NCBI GenBank assembly: GCA_013397695.1 | Contig: VYZI01000074.1 | Span: 246,807-310,806, forward strand | Length of the DNA stretch: 64,000 bases | Origin: Centropus unirufus | Taxonomy: Eukaryota; Chordata; Aves; Cuculiformes; Centropidae | Reading direction: 5' to 3' | Part shown: positions 37,861 to 50,335 of the stretch, piece by piece | How positions within the stretch are numbered: position 1 is the stretch's first letter | Layout of the letters: every line of letters starts with the position of its first letter | Program-made: the position numbers and the translations under genes | The notes under the pieces: model-generated | Databases searched by the model: none | The model's input: only the letters and a program-made list of their open reading frames with translations | Told to the model about the DNA's origin: nothing

Positions 37861-40422
37861 TCAGACTCTACTTACCCCTTTTTCTCAAATCCCTGGTGTA
37901 ATTTGATCTGATTCAATTTAGGAAAAAATAAAGGTTAAATATTTTCAAAATATAAAGCAGATGATGATCAAAACATAATTAAAAAAAGTTTAACATAACT
38001 GGGATCTGGGCAGAATTTGAAGACCAGTTCTAACCTTGAATTCCACGTAAATTTAGGACTCTTACTGAACACATCCTCTCATTCCAGCCCTCTGATAGAT
38101 TCGTCTCCTATTCACTTTGACACAAAGTGAATTTTAAACAGAGACTGAAGATTCTCACACCAAAGAATGGCAACTCAAATGAATGGGTTAAGGGTATCTC
38201 TCCAGACCCTATGGAGAGGAAAAATTGGACTGTATGTTCTCATCCTATCCAGCATTGCACAAATTTCCTGTGAAGATAAAAGAGGCAGAAGCTGTTTTAA
38301 CTTTCTGTGCCTCTCTCCTGCAGTTAAAAACACCACAAGCATCAAATCATCCCCCATGTCTGCAGCTGTGAACCCAACGAAATTCAGTAGAGTTGCTTGA
38401 GACTTATACCTTGATTTAAACTCAGCACCTTAGCTCCACTGGAACTGCACTGATGAAACCATAACCAGCATTTGACCTCAACATGTTCTTACCCAATTCT
38501 GTAAAACAAAAAAAAGTGGAAGATAGTATTGGATTAACAAAGATACCTAATTATTTTTGGTTTTCTCCAAAGTAGAAGTTCAGTGGTTGAGAAGTTAGAG
38601 GATCGGCTACAAATGCAAAGAAAAACTTTTGTCCTTCTAACTCTTGAACATTTGACCTTTCAAGAGTAGATCAAAGTCACCTGAGGCAGCATGATTTTAG
38701 TTGGCAAATCCAAATGATATGGTACAAACCTTAGCAAACTGGAGTTTGGGCCTCAGGTAGAATGCTGGGATGATACTGGGCAGCACCGGGCTCTGCTCAG
38801 GAGTGTGGAGGTTGTTATTCAGGTCAGGCAGAAAAAAAGCAAGTTTGTTTCTGGGATGCTCTTTATTCTGCAGCTATTATAGCTGGATGCAGTGCTTCAG
38901 TGCATCACCAATATACCCTTAGCTACCTGGCATGTTTGCTTTATTCAGGGCTGTAAACAGTCTGCCACATTTGAAGTCAGAAAGGAAACATGCCAGCAGC
39001 TGTGAGGGTGGAGAGTAAGGAAGAAGGGGTTCTCTCTGAGGCTGGTTAAGGTCGTCCAAAAATAATTTACTTCATTATTTCAATATTACAGCCTTCCTCA
39101 CTCCTTTAAAAATGTCTGTATAAAACCTGACAATGCCTCCACAGTCAGCAGTGAAGAAAGAGGACCTTAGACCTTTTCTGCAATAACTTTAGTCCGGGTG
39201 GATTCCAACTCTCATTGGTTTTGTTCTCAAACTCACATTTGTAATATGGTGACAGCTGGCTCAGTGCTTTTCTATGTCATTAAAATCCAATATCTTAAGA
39301 GAGGACGTTTTGTGAAGCCAAGACAGCATTGCAAAAAGCAGAAAAACAAAAGTATACTAAAATCTCAGTTGGAAGGGTTTTTCTGTGAGATAATCTTTTC
39401 TTCGCAGCAGTAATTGAAGGATGCTAATATGTGGCATGAAGTGAGTATACTACTGCCATGTACAAGATAGTTTGGACCTCCAGTTGTGGAAGCTGGTAGA
39501 GAAGGCCAGGAATTTTCTGTGCAAAGTAGTCTCACCTAAAGCTGATGATTTGTTGAAATCAATGGAGGGCAGAGTACTGTGGATCCCTCTAGGAGACTAT
39601 CTATGGCATGCAAAGGTAGTGCTCATTCCAGTAGTGTATGGATCAGATGCAATGCTACTCCTTGCAGGTGGGAGGTGTTTCTGCCCCTCCTGGTGTCATG
39701 GGAAGACACACAGAACAGATCAAAATAGAGGCAGTTGTCAAGAGTGCCCAGACCACCGGCTTAGTGTGAGATTGGTCAAATGATATTTCTTAGCCTCTCT
39801 CTCTCTCCTGCGCTTCTTCAGTAGCAGAATGGTCGAATTTGCAGACAGAAAATGAGATCATCTTGCTGTCTCCCCTGGTTATCTCCCTCTGAGATTACCC
39901 TTTCTCTGCGTGCTCTTGTCATATCCCCAAGGTCAAAAAGTGCAGCAGAAACGTATTTCCAGGTGTTTTATTCTCTGAAGATATCATTGCTGAAGACCAC
40001 ACAATAACAGGAGTAGTTACATGCAGAGGATGACTCTTTCATGCCTCATATTGAGTTTTTTAAAATGTTTTTATTTCAACTTGGGGGGGGAAGATATTAC
40101 TTAATGAAATAAAATTCTGTATCAATAACTGGAAATTTATTTTGGCTAATCAAAGCATTTAATTTTTATGAAATTAATCTTCCATTGTAATTTTTCATTA
40201 TCCCAAAATAAAGCAGAATAAGAAAACATGCAACAACAGAATAGAAGTTTAGAAATTAAAACCATCTTGTTCTAAGGATGTCAAAAAATGGGTTCGGTTT
40301 AGTTGAAATAAAGTATCAATTAGATGTTCATACCACTACAAATGACTTCAACTCTAGAGAAACTGTATTTTCAAGTGGAAAATTCTTCCATTTTTTTTCT
40401 GACCAGTGTTAAATAGATACAG
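37861..40422. other. Non-coding DNA, no gene recognised
   Basis: Slightly GC-richer patches lie at 38740-39030 and 39470-39780. The latter holds a 103-codon plus-strand frame (39472-39783) without recognisable domains or splice context. A G8 run occurs near 40084. No repeat family is identified. Confidence 0.5.
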
Positions 40423-40597
40423 ATACTGGAACAGGTTGCCCTGGGAAGCTGTGGCTGCCCCTTCCCTGGAAGTGTTCAAGGCCAGGTTGAATGGGGCCTT
40501 GAGAAGCCTGGTCTGGTGGGAGGTGTCCCTGCCCATGGCTGGGGGAATGGAACTTTAAGGTCCTTTCTAACCCAAACCATTCTGTGAATCTATGATT
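40423..40597 (+). mobile_element. CR1 LINE 3' end
   Basis: The fragment follows the CR1 3' region in order: 'ggaacaggttgccctggga', 'agctgtggctgccccttccc', 'tggaagtgttcaaggccagg', 'ttgaatggggccttgag', 'gtgtccctgcccatggc', 'aaggtcctttctaaccc', and the terminal 'attctgtgaatctatgatt'. About 175 bases of a severely 5'-truncated insertion remain, in plus orientation. It covers the extreme C-terminal RT coding tail and the 3' UTR. The terminal repeated octamer, where CR1 reverse transcription starts, is intact enough to define the 3' border. The minus-strand frame over it is only an antisense shadow. Confidence 0.93.
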
Positions 40598-43500
40598 ATC
40601 CGATATAAATTTCGCAAAAAAAAAAACAAACCAGGAAGTAAACCAACATGCAAAAAAAGTAAATACATGCTTTTCATTTGTTCATTCATGTGTGCATTTT
40701 ATCTCTTCTTGATCCAACTTAGTATGCCTTTAATTTTTAAGCAAATGTTGATACAAGCACAAAGCAGTTTATGTACTTCCCCATATCACACTCCTTCCTG
40801 CATGCTAATATGCAGCATAGTAATTCTGAGATCTCTCTTAATGAGCAATTAATGCAGCAAACAGTGAGGTGTTTATTGTGATGTGCAATATTGTGGCAAA
40901 AGATATTCTCTAACCCATTTTACTTCCAAAAGGAAAGTGAATTGTTGATCCCAAGAACACACAGTACTAATCTGCCTCTCATATAATGCATTCTTTTCCA
41001 TTCTTTCTCTTTCTGATTAATTCTGAAGTCTAGATTGCTATTGTTAATAATTTTTTATTGTTTTATTTGTTATTCATTTCTTAGTTTGCTTTTGTTATTT
41101 GTCTTTCTCCTTGGCTATTGGTATTGGTATTCAGTTTCCACAATATTTTTCCTTTTGCTATTATTTTTCTTCATTAGCTGCAGTGAAACTTTATCACTGC
41201 ATATCATGTATCTTGTTTTTATTTCATTATTTCCAATGTTTGTGTTACACAGCCACCACTCCTTAGCCTAAAAATGTCTTCAAAAGACAACTCTTATCAA
41301 TACGGTACCACTGAACTCCGTAGATAATGCCTTGTTAAATGTTACATGGAAGCTGAAATCTTACACAGTAGGTGGCATAAAATCATTACGAGCTCAAATA
41401 TTTTTGAAGATCAAGATGATAATGATAAGAGCAATGTCCCAACAGGGGACTCGCCACTTATTACTTAATCCACAAGCTCCCTACAGGTGTGTTTTGGTGT
41501 CATTGAATGCCCACTCAAGGGTTATATGAAAGCCTGAAGCTAAGACACATAAATGGTTCTATAAAAGTCTTGTAACACAGCATAAGCTCTCTGGTTTTCA
41601 GGACTTTATGTTATTAATAAGAAGTTAATGGGAAGTAAAAGTATTTTATGGGATATATATGTTCATGAAAGCCTTACTTTCTTTGTGTCTCTCTCCAGTA
41701 AAACAGCCCAGGATCTGTCATCTGACACTCCTCTTTTTAAAAAGTATATATGAAAGATGAGCGATTTCTAATCTCTTTTTTACTTGTGGAATATTTAGAT
41801 GTGTAGTATAGAAAGAATTTGTAAAACAAATAGTTGTCCTCACACTCTGGATTTCTCCAGTCAGAGAAAATACAGTGTTATTCATTTTATAATCTAGACT
41901 ATATTTCACATGTGAAAGCCCAGAGTAAGTTAATATTTTCCTGAGCAAAGCTATCAAGCAGAAAAAAACACTATCAAAATGTTGTATGACCTTTTCTTCT
42001 CATTGTTTTGCTGCAGATCATTGATTCTCATATACACAGTTTTAGAAACTTTACAGGCTGAGAAAGTCTACCATTTCCTTAATAATATTGCCCATTTTCA
42101 TGAACTGTGTCATGTCCTCTACCCTAATGGTCAGTATTTTAAGGCTGACTTATGTCTCTCTCTTGAATTATTAACAACTTTTTTGAAGGTCCGTAGTGTA
42201 GTACAAGTCTGCATTTCTGTCTAAGTCTGTAAATCTCTTCAGCAGTTATCAATTGGAACAATCTAGGGAGGTCAGTGGGGTATTTTCCTCTTTGCGTTCT
42301 TGCATGAGCAGGTCAGAATCAATGCTCTCCAGTCAGATCAGTGTCACAAAAGCATGGACTCTGTGTGTTGTATCTGTTGTTCAAGAAAGGGATCCCCATA
42401 GTGAACCTATGTTGAATAAAATAGCCGAGCTCCTCCTTGTCTGTCACTTTTACCTTGGACATGGAAATGCTCTCAAGTCAAGGTTATCCTACATCACCTA
42501 AAAAAGCAGAGGCTGAATCCTAACTGAATTCCCATAAATCACAATGAGATTAAGCTTTTAGTCACTGCTGTAAAATATACCACAAATTAGGGCCTGAAAT
42601 TACTAAGATGAACTTTTGTACCAGGTGGTTGTGTTGCACCATTACGTAAAAGATACTTAGCATAAAGGCCTTACATCAGATACTTCAGATGCTGTGAATT
42701 AGTGTATGTGATGTTGACTAAATTTGAGATATCTTCCTTTCCAAAGCAAACAGGATATTTAGAGTCTGCAGCAGGAAGCTTCTTTAAGTCAAGCATTTAA
42801 CAGAAGCTTCCCTCTATGTAAGTTTACCTGAAGGTAAAATTCCTCTTCATGGCACCCACAGGCAAATACACAAAATACATGTGATAAAAGTATAGCACTT
42901 AATATATTTCACTGAGACATAAGCCTAGGGCACTATAGTGACACCTAACACAGCCTTACAGTGAGAGACCAGCAGTTACAGATTACACTTCTGTGACTGT
43001 TTCTCTATGAAATTGCTTTTGCTTCTCATTCTCTTCAATGTTAAATTTTGCAGCTCTTGACAGTGGTCAAATACTAAAGATATTACTACTACGCATACCA
43101 CATTGGGGTAAAACCAATGCAAGAAAAAAAAAGGATTCTATTTCTTGTAGTGAAATAATTTCCTTAAAAAATGCAATATATATTCACATTCAGCAGATGC
43201 CTTTGAAAATTGAGAGGGGGAGTAGTAGATATACAAAACCTTCTTTTTCCTTCCAGTAGCACAAGTTAAATTGCACGATAAATCAATTTTTATGGATGCT
43301 GTTGACTAGCAACATTTGCTGCTTTTAAAAATTAATAGCTGAAATAATGAACATTCTCAAAAATTCTCTGAACAGCCAGCTTGATTAATTCCCTGAAATG
43401 AAAAGCGTTTGACAGGTGCAATATTCTGAGCTGAAATTTTCTGTAGTCTGATAAGACTGCAGTCTAAAGTTATCCCAATAACAGACGTTGGCTTGCTTTG

Positions 43501-44649
43501 GTTTTAATTTGTGGGAAAATAAACAAACAAGTCCTTTATTGTGTTTTGCCTAGACACTCATACACACATATCTATACAATATTCCTTCCCGTAAAATGAA
43601 ATAAAGTTTTTTTGTGTAAATACTATTTTGAAGGAATAATAGTACTTCAGAGTGCAAGTGTCATTACTTCATATTAATATTGCATTATTGTCAAACTGTT
43701 AAGAAATTCCTGGGTATAAGGAAGTGTGCACTGCATCTTGAGTACTTTCTAGATATTAGTACACATCCCAAAGTAGTGGAACAAGGAATGCATACTCTGA
43801 AAGAACTGCAGTTACACAGCTTAACATCAGTATTTCCTTTTACCCTCCCTTTCTGGATGTCCTAATTCATGATTCCTTAACATATAAGCAGGAATTAAAT
43901 GCAAAATAGTACTAGATGTTTCTCTTAGTGACTTTTTTTTCTACAGCTGAAATTAAATAATACTTTTACCTTCAATGTGACATATCTGTGTTATATTTCC
44001 TGCTAGGATAAAAATTACAAAAATTAATAATGTTTTGGTTAAGCATTAAGACGTGTTTAATTTTTTAAAAGGTACGTGCAATTAAGAATATCTGAAATAC
44101 AATGCTATTCTATGTTCTTCTTGGCCCTGCTTTTTGTTACTAACAAAGATATTGGTCTGAAATAAGTGAGGCGGGTGCCTGAAGTCATGGTTAATGAGGC
44201 TGTCTGAGATAGTCAGTTGACTCAGGTGACCCATCCTGCATCCCAAGAAGTGGGTGGACATAAAAGCCCCAGTTTCAATGAGCAAAGGTCTGCAGTTGCT
44301 CAGTTGTATGCAATCTTTACTATCTACAGAAACTTTAAGATCAGAATTTGTGAGGAACTTATGCATGAAAAATAAGTGAAAGATGCTTTTAGCCTCAGTG
44401 TAATCAATTTGATGCTCGCTCTTATTTTTCATTACATTAAGGTCCATGGTCTCTTTTCACCTGTGGAATTTTTTCCTCCATTATTCAGAAGTCTTCTCTG
44501 CTGACCCACAATTTTTTTGTTGCAGTGAGAAGAAATTGTGGAGGCAACTGTGCTTCATGTCCTGTTCAGTAATTCAAGTAGATAAACTATAGATGAATAC
44601 ATGAGTCAGATTGTTTGAAGGAAACCTTGGTGAAAATTTCAGTAGGCAG
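40598..44649. other. AT-rich non-coding DNA, no gene recognised
   Basis: The sequence is T-rich at 41035-41170 and otherwise unremarkable. The longest minus-strand frame of the window (44082-44447, 121 codons) lies at its right end, just downstream in minus orientation of a decayed LINE endonuclease. Its peptide shows no domain I recognise. Confidence 0.5.
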
Positions 44650-44800
44650 ATGGGGACATCATCTATGTAGTTGAAGTCTTCCAAAATAAATATTACTGTC
44701 TCGATAATCACTTTAGATAAGTTCTCTATCGGTAGCTCTTGGAGCTGTTAAGTGTCTGGGGGGTTTATAGATTAGCAAGATGTCAAGGCTGGTCTTTTCT
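44650..44800 (-). mobile_element. Decayed L3/CR1-type LINE endonuclease fragment
   Basis: On the minus strand the peptide DILLIYKPPRHLTAP is followed about 35 codons later, after one frameshift, by IFILEDFNYIDDVP. In the apurinic endonuclease of CR1/L3/L2 LINEs the corresponding motifs are (D)xLLxYRPP and (I/V)LGDFNxHxDDP, at the same spacing. The G of GDFN is replaced by E, and a stop and the frameshift break the frame, so the copy is dead. Similarity to either side fades, and borders are approximate. It could be CR1 or L3. A six-frame protein search would separate them. Confidence 0.5.
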
Positions 44801-45639
44801 GTAGTCTTACATAATAGAGATAAACACACAAGGGAGTGTGCCGAATTCATTAAATTTCTCTAAAATGCAGTGGAATTACAGAGAGTTAGTTAATAAAACT
44901 ATGCAATCTGTTAATCAGACACGTCAAAAAGAAATTAATTTACAAAAAGTAAGTAATTCCATTGCAACCTGCAGACCATTTTAGAATAAGATTTCCAAAT
45001 TCATACATGATCCATGAAAATAAGGTATCAGAGGACAGGGAAACACGTAGCAGGGCAATATGGTCTTAGAAATATAACTGTGGAGAAAAGTCCTACACCT
45101 GTCAGGAAGAAAGCATGAAGAAACCTCCATATAACTGTATAGACAAGGAATGAAATGTGAATTTCCGCTCTCAGCTCAGCTCTAATCAAGGCATGCCTTC
45201 TTGTTCAACAAAAATTACATTTTGTCCCTAGAGGACTAGCACATCTTTGTGGAAGCAAAGGAACATCAAGGTCTTTAGCATCTGTCAATAAATTCTTGCC
45301 AAAGGCTACATTCTGGCTCTGTTTAGGTAAAGATGAAACCTGAGGGATTAACAAGTTCTCAGAGACATACGGCTTACAAACAGCAAAAGGTGTCATAGAG
45401 TAGGGTGCTTTTTAGTGCTTCTTGGCTTGACTGAAAAAAAGTAATATCTTGTATAAAGCATGGTGAGCTGCTCTTCGAGGTAAAAATAAATTAGAGTAGA
45501 AGAGATTGAACCCTACTACTATACAGCTGGCCTCATCCTCATGTCAGAAATATCTCCAGTCCTGACTGTTTTCTTCTATTTTTCCATTGTGCGTAGCAGA
45601 ACCTTGGATTGATGCTATGTGTACTTATATAAAAGCTGC
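44801..45639. other. AT-rich non-coding DNA, no gene recognised
   Basis: No gene, RNA or repeat family is visible. It may contain further unrecognisable remains of the neighbouring LINE. Confidence 0.5.
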
Positions 45640-46420
45640 ATGATCACTTTATCTTAAGTACACAAAGCTGTATTAATTATATACATTTACTATGCAGAAT
45701 CAGTCTGGACATTAATTTTCATGGTCCTGGCTAGGGAGAGGGAGTGAGGGTGGGATGGGAACTGAAATATCAAAATCAGACCAAAAAGGCAAAAGCACTG
45801 AAGGCGGCATTGTATAAATTAAAGTACATTAGCATCTGTGCCAGGAAAACATGTCACTGAGTAGAATAAATGTGTTACAAATTAGATAACAATGCCAATA
45901 ATAACGCAGGAGGACAGAGTCAAATAAAAGACACCTACTTGCTCACATTTTAATCCTAAAACTTTTGCTCAGAATAGGCCCACTTGCATTCATAAAATAT
46001 TAACTCCAAATGTATTGAAAGCTCAAAATATATGGACACTTCACCTTTTTATGCTTAATTATGGACAGATCTGAGCCCCAGGAATCTGCTCTGATAAGCT
46101 GCTTGGGCCATGAGGAAAGAGAACATATATAGAAATACCCAGCTGTCAGCTTCACTGGAGTCATTTACTCCCGAGATCCAACTTAAGCAAAGCAACATGA
46201 GGATGGAAGCAACATTAAGGAGGCTAAAAGACAGTCTGTTTCACATCTTAATTGCTTGAGCTATTAAACAAACACATCTGGTGTTGATGTTTCTTGAATA
46301 CTGCACTTTTATGTATCACATATGCCTCAATGTTAATGCTTTTATGAGCTGTTCAGTTTGTGCTTCGAGTTAGATTGTTAGCTTTTAAAAAAATGTGTAT
46401 CTAATGTAAAACTTATTTTT
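45640..46420. promoter_or_regulatory. Candidate conserved non-coding element
   Basis: Repeat-free sequence with many word types seen in deeply conserved enhancers: 'ggacattaattttcatggtc', 'aaattaaagtacattagcat', 'acaatgccaataataacgca' and 'ttttatgcttaattatgg'. It also holds isolated CpGs inside AT-rich DNA (ggcggcattg, ataacgcag), which are otherwise scarce here. No open frame above 60 codons is apparent. The evidence is compositional and cross-species alignment is lacking, so treat this as a lead. Confidence 0.3.
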
Positions 46421-49400
46421 CTGTTTGTTTATTTCCTTTTATTTGTTTCTACCCTTGGTCTTTCAGTCTTTGCATATTGCCTTCTGCCACTTCTCCTTGC
46501 CCTGATTTTTCAAGAGAAATTAGCAAAATTAAATGAAGGAAAATTCCAGTTCTGGCAGGCATTAATTTTTTAGAGTGAGTTAAAGGAGGTAAGTTTGCCA
46601 AATTTCATTATGGAGCCTAGTAATTTTTAAAAGATATGCTGCTTCTTATTTGTTCAATAATGCTTTTATACATTTCAAGCTTTATGAAGGATTGATTTGA
46701 TAAAAAGATCCTTGGAGGATTGTGACCTTGAGTATCTTTTTGTAGAGGAATTTTCCAGGTCTAACCTAAAAAGAAATTGAATAAATTTGTGCAGACATGC
46801 AGAATAAGCATTATCAATTAATTTGTTTCTAAGTATAATAGGCTACAAAAGGCATTTCCACTTGGCCTTCTGAAAATTCCCTGTATTCCTTAACCTTTAA
46901 AGATGTAAAGTAAGTATAAAAATTACATATACTATTTAGGAGGTGAGACATAATTAAGATCAAGGATATTGTGAAGGAACAATCCTGTCACATTCTCTGG
47001 TAACAAAAACGTGCCAAAGTGCAGAAGGTATTTTGGATAATAGAGTTAAATTTTCCCCATCGCTGTGTGTGGAATAACCTATACAGAACTGCAGGTCCCT
47101 CAAGAATGGAGTAGTTGGCTATTCCATATGAATAAGAAACATTTCTTGTTTTAATATAAAAATATGGCATATTATTCTGACTGTCCAAATTACACCTACT
47201 CCATAGGCTAAAATGAGTACAGAGTAGACTGTGTCTTCTACTTCGTGTACCTACTGATATTTTGTTTACAACATAGCCAGCAAAATTTTCTCTGAAATAC
47301 AGAATGCTTAGCCTTGTAAATCTTTCTCTATTAAAGATATATGAATCTTTTGTTCCACTTTACAGTGATACAGATAAAGAAATTACTCAAGATTACTGAA
47401 AATCTGGGCTGTATGTTCCTGCCCTCAAAATGTTTTCCTTATAAATATTTTATTTAGTTGGGTTTATTTAGTTATTTTTCCATCTGCAAAGTAGCTATAA
47501 AAGAAACATAGATAATAAAGTTATTGTAGCTCTAAGGTTTTGTGCTTTTTCTTTTTTTTTGCAAAATATTGTTTCTATTATGCTTAAGCTCTGGATTACT
47601 TATTATAGAATTAATCATTACAATCAGAATAACAATCTAAACTTTGGAATACTGAGCTCTCAGAGTGGAATGATATACCTCACTACGATTTGAGCTTTCC
47701 TGTCCTTTACTATGCAGAGCCAATATTTGCAACATTTGAAATTTGATTGTGTCTATGAGAAGTAGATTTTAGCCTTGTTAAAATGGAACACAAAGTTCAG
47801 GTTGCAACAAATATAATTTATACTGCCTGGTTCATTCTATCATTTTCATCCATTCAATGGCATTCAGTAACATTTGTACCATTCATAAAGGGGTTATGTC
47901 AGTGCTAGTGAAAGGCAAAAGCAAATATTTAGTCCTTTATTAGTTTGAAAGCTAACATGCAGCATAAAAATCTAAGTGCAAGTTTCTAGAATTGTTTTAT
48001 TACAAGGGAATTTCTCAGTTATCCCTGTGTCCAAGGCTGCAAGGAGACTGCTCGAGTAAGACGAAACACCTTGTTACAGAAAGGAGTTAGCAAAATCGAA
48101 TTTAAAATAGTTATAACAAAAATGTGTGGGTTTTTTCATGTCTTTGTCTGTAGAAACACAGTGGTCCAGCAGAATCTGTAATATGTTACCTGCGCAAGGT
48201 CTTTTCATCGTCAAGAGAAACTAAAATGCAGGGATTAGCAGCTACATTTTTTTCTCCTATGAACACCTGCTCTTATGAACTGTGTCTCTGATGTCCAGTT
48301 ATAAGAATTATCTAAAAGTACATTATCGAAACTCAGATACTCACTCATGTGTTTTGGCACCTGTTTCAGAGGACATCAGTTGGACAAGGCTTGCTGTAAA
48401 CTGCATTTATCGTGTCTGAATCAGTGACATTCTTTATGGTTTTCCACTGAAAATCTATACAGCTGAGGAAAAATGTCTTCAATGTTTGTAAAACTAATGT
48501 AGCCCATGCATTTATAAACTTCTCTGCACCAGGTATTCTGAAGGTTACCAAAAATATGTTAAATTCTTGCTTCATAACATTATTCATTTGTTGAAAGATT
48601 TAAGAAAATATCGAATTGTTGTAAAGGATTTAAAGAGGGCAATGAGCAATAGGAATAATTCTGGCCATTACTTCTTGCTTAATTAAGGATCAGTAGAAAA
48701 TATTCACCCAGTCAACTCCAGTGGCAGCAGGGTAACCTTTCTGAATGAGAAACAAAATCTTGTTCAGTTTATACCAGAGAAAACAAAGCTCAAAGAAAAT
48801 GTGGCTGACACACATTATTTTTAGATAATAAGAAATCTGTTTGGGAAGAGACAAAAATTTATGTACTATAATGTGATGTATATAAATTGCAACAGTAACT
48901 GAACTTAAAGAAATATAACATAGAACAGCATACTCCAAGAATATCTTTTATCAGTTCACAGCAGTACATGCACAGATAAAATGCAGTCACAGAAAACACA
49001 ACAGAAATGACAAACCCAGGAAGCAATGTAGTTCATCATGGTAGGATCAAAACCGCATCTATACTGCTTTCAAAACCTACCCGTGAGAGGGATTTCTACT
49101 TTCTGCATAAAACCCAGTTTCTGGAAGATTACTTACGTACAGCAAAAAGCCAGTGTTGTTTTTATCATCATTGTCGATATATTTGAAACCATCTTTCTCC
49201 TGTCTACTGAAGACATGTTCTGTTCTCTAAACCATTTCTCAGAGGTGACTTTTGCTAAGTCTTTGCTGATTTCTGATATTTTTTAAGAGTTTCTCCTTTG
49301 CTGATCTTAGTCTCTTGAAATGTAATGCCCAAAATAGAATAGAAAATAGAATAGACTGAATAAACATTAAGGGAAATATAAAAATCACCTTCCATGTATT

Positions 49401-49789
49401 AGCGACTATACTCTGGTGAATAAATACCTATATGAAGTCTGACTAATTTTACAACAAGGTCATAACATCAACTGCCTATATATTTCATTTCTTGATACAT
49501 TTTATGCGGGGTAATTTTATAATTTTACAACAGATTCATGGCTTTCACCTTCAGTACCTCCAACTAATTAGTCTTCAATTAATTTCTTTTGATAAACTTC
49601 GGAGGGTTCTCTTTTCATTAGGTCCATCTCCAATTCTATTTCCATCCTTGAAAGTCTCTGTTTTATAAAATGTTTATCCAAATGTGATTATTCATGATCC
49701 AAAGGTAGATTTGTTCCCTACTTTGCTGACCTAGTTGGTTTAAAAAATACTCGATAATATCACATCGGAATAGCCTCCTACAAATAAAA
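46421..49789. other. AT-rich non-coding DNA, no gene recognised
   Basis: No gene or repeat family is visible. Two sub-stretches, about 46490-46720 and 47770-48000, are repeat-free and resemble conserved non-coding sequence, but I cannot support a specific call. The tandem 12-mer at 49331 is listed separately. Confidence 0.5.
49331..49354 (+). repeat. 12-bp perfect tandem duplication
   Basis: aaaatagaatag occurs twice in immediate succession without any change. A simple slippage product. Confidence 0.93.
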
Positions 49790-50335
49790 TTCTCCCTTAC
49801 TCCAGTAACAAACTATGAATGTGACCATATCTTAGTAGTTTCTCCTGGACTACATTTTATTTCTTTCAGTATTAGAATATTTTGACCATGTCAAAAACCT
49901 TGCTAAGATGATTCATGTGTCTCCATCCTATGTATCACAGATGCCCTCTTCAGGAATGAATGTGGTGGGGTTTGAGCACATTTATTCTAGGAAACCCAGA
50001 ACTACCTTCTCTGGGCTTTCATAAAATGATTGTTTAAAAATGTGTTACATATCTTTGTTGGCCCAAAGGTTTGGCTGACTTGTCTATAGCTCAACTTTTT
50101 CCTTTCTGTATCATTTTTTCCTTCCATTTTGTCTAAGATAGTATTGCGTTTGCCCTCCTCCAGTCTCATAGGACTCCACTTGTCCTAGAGTTCTTGAACA
50201 TAATTACTAATGCTTAAAAGACAGTTCTGGCTTAGTTAATTTCATCGGATCCTGACAACTTGGGCAAACCTAAGTTATTTAATATTCTTTAACCTGTCCT
50301 TTCTGTGTTCTGACCTATTGCCCTACCTTTTGGTA
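49790..50335 (-). mobile_element. Old CR1 LINE reverse-transcriptase fragment, antisense
   Basis: Read on the minus strand, the peptide order follows the N-terminal half of the CR1 reverse transcriptase. GQVKEY and SGSDEIN come first (family pattern about EQVREYL…GPDEIHP), from about 50315 down to 50240. A WRxAN-like segment lies at 50148-50165. YRQVSQTFGPTKI follows (family NYRPVSLTSIPGKILE). Then LSKVFDMV at 49884-49908 (family DFSKAFDTV). Stops and frameshifts are frequent and the strongly conserved residues are only partly kept, so this is an ancient dead copy. Its catalytic YxDD region and 3' end are not visible. The family is inferred from motif order. The left border is uncertain. Confidence 0.72.

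Noticed and set aside
39472..39783. 103-codon plus-strand frame in a GC-richer patch
   Set aside because: It has no recognisable motif, signal or family similarity. GC-richer DNA has fewer stops.
40354..40536. 60-codon minus-strand frame
   Set aside because: It is the antisense shadow of the CR1 3' end.
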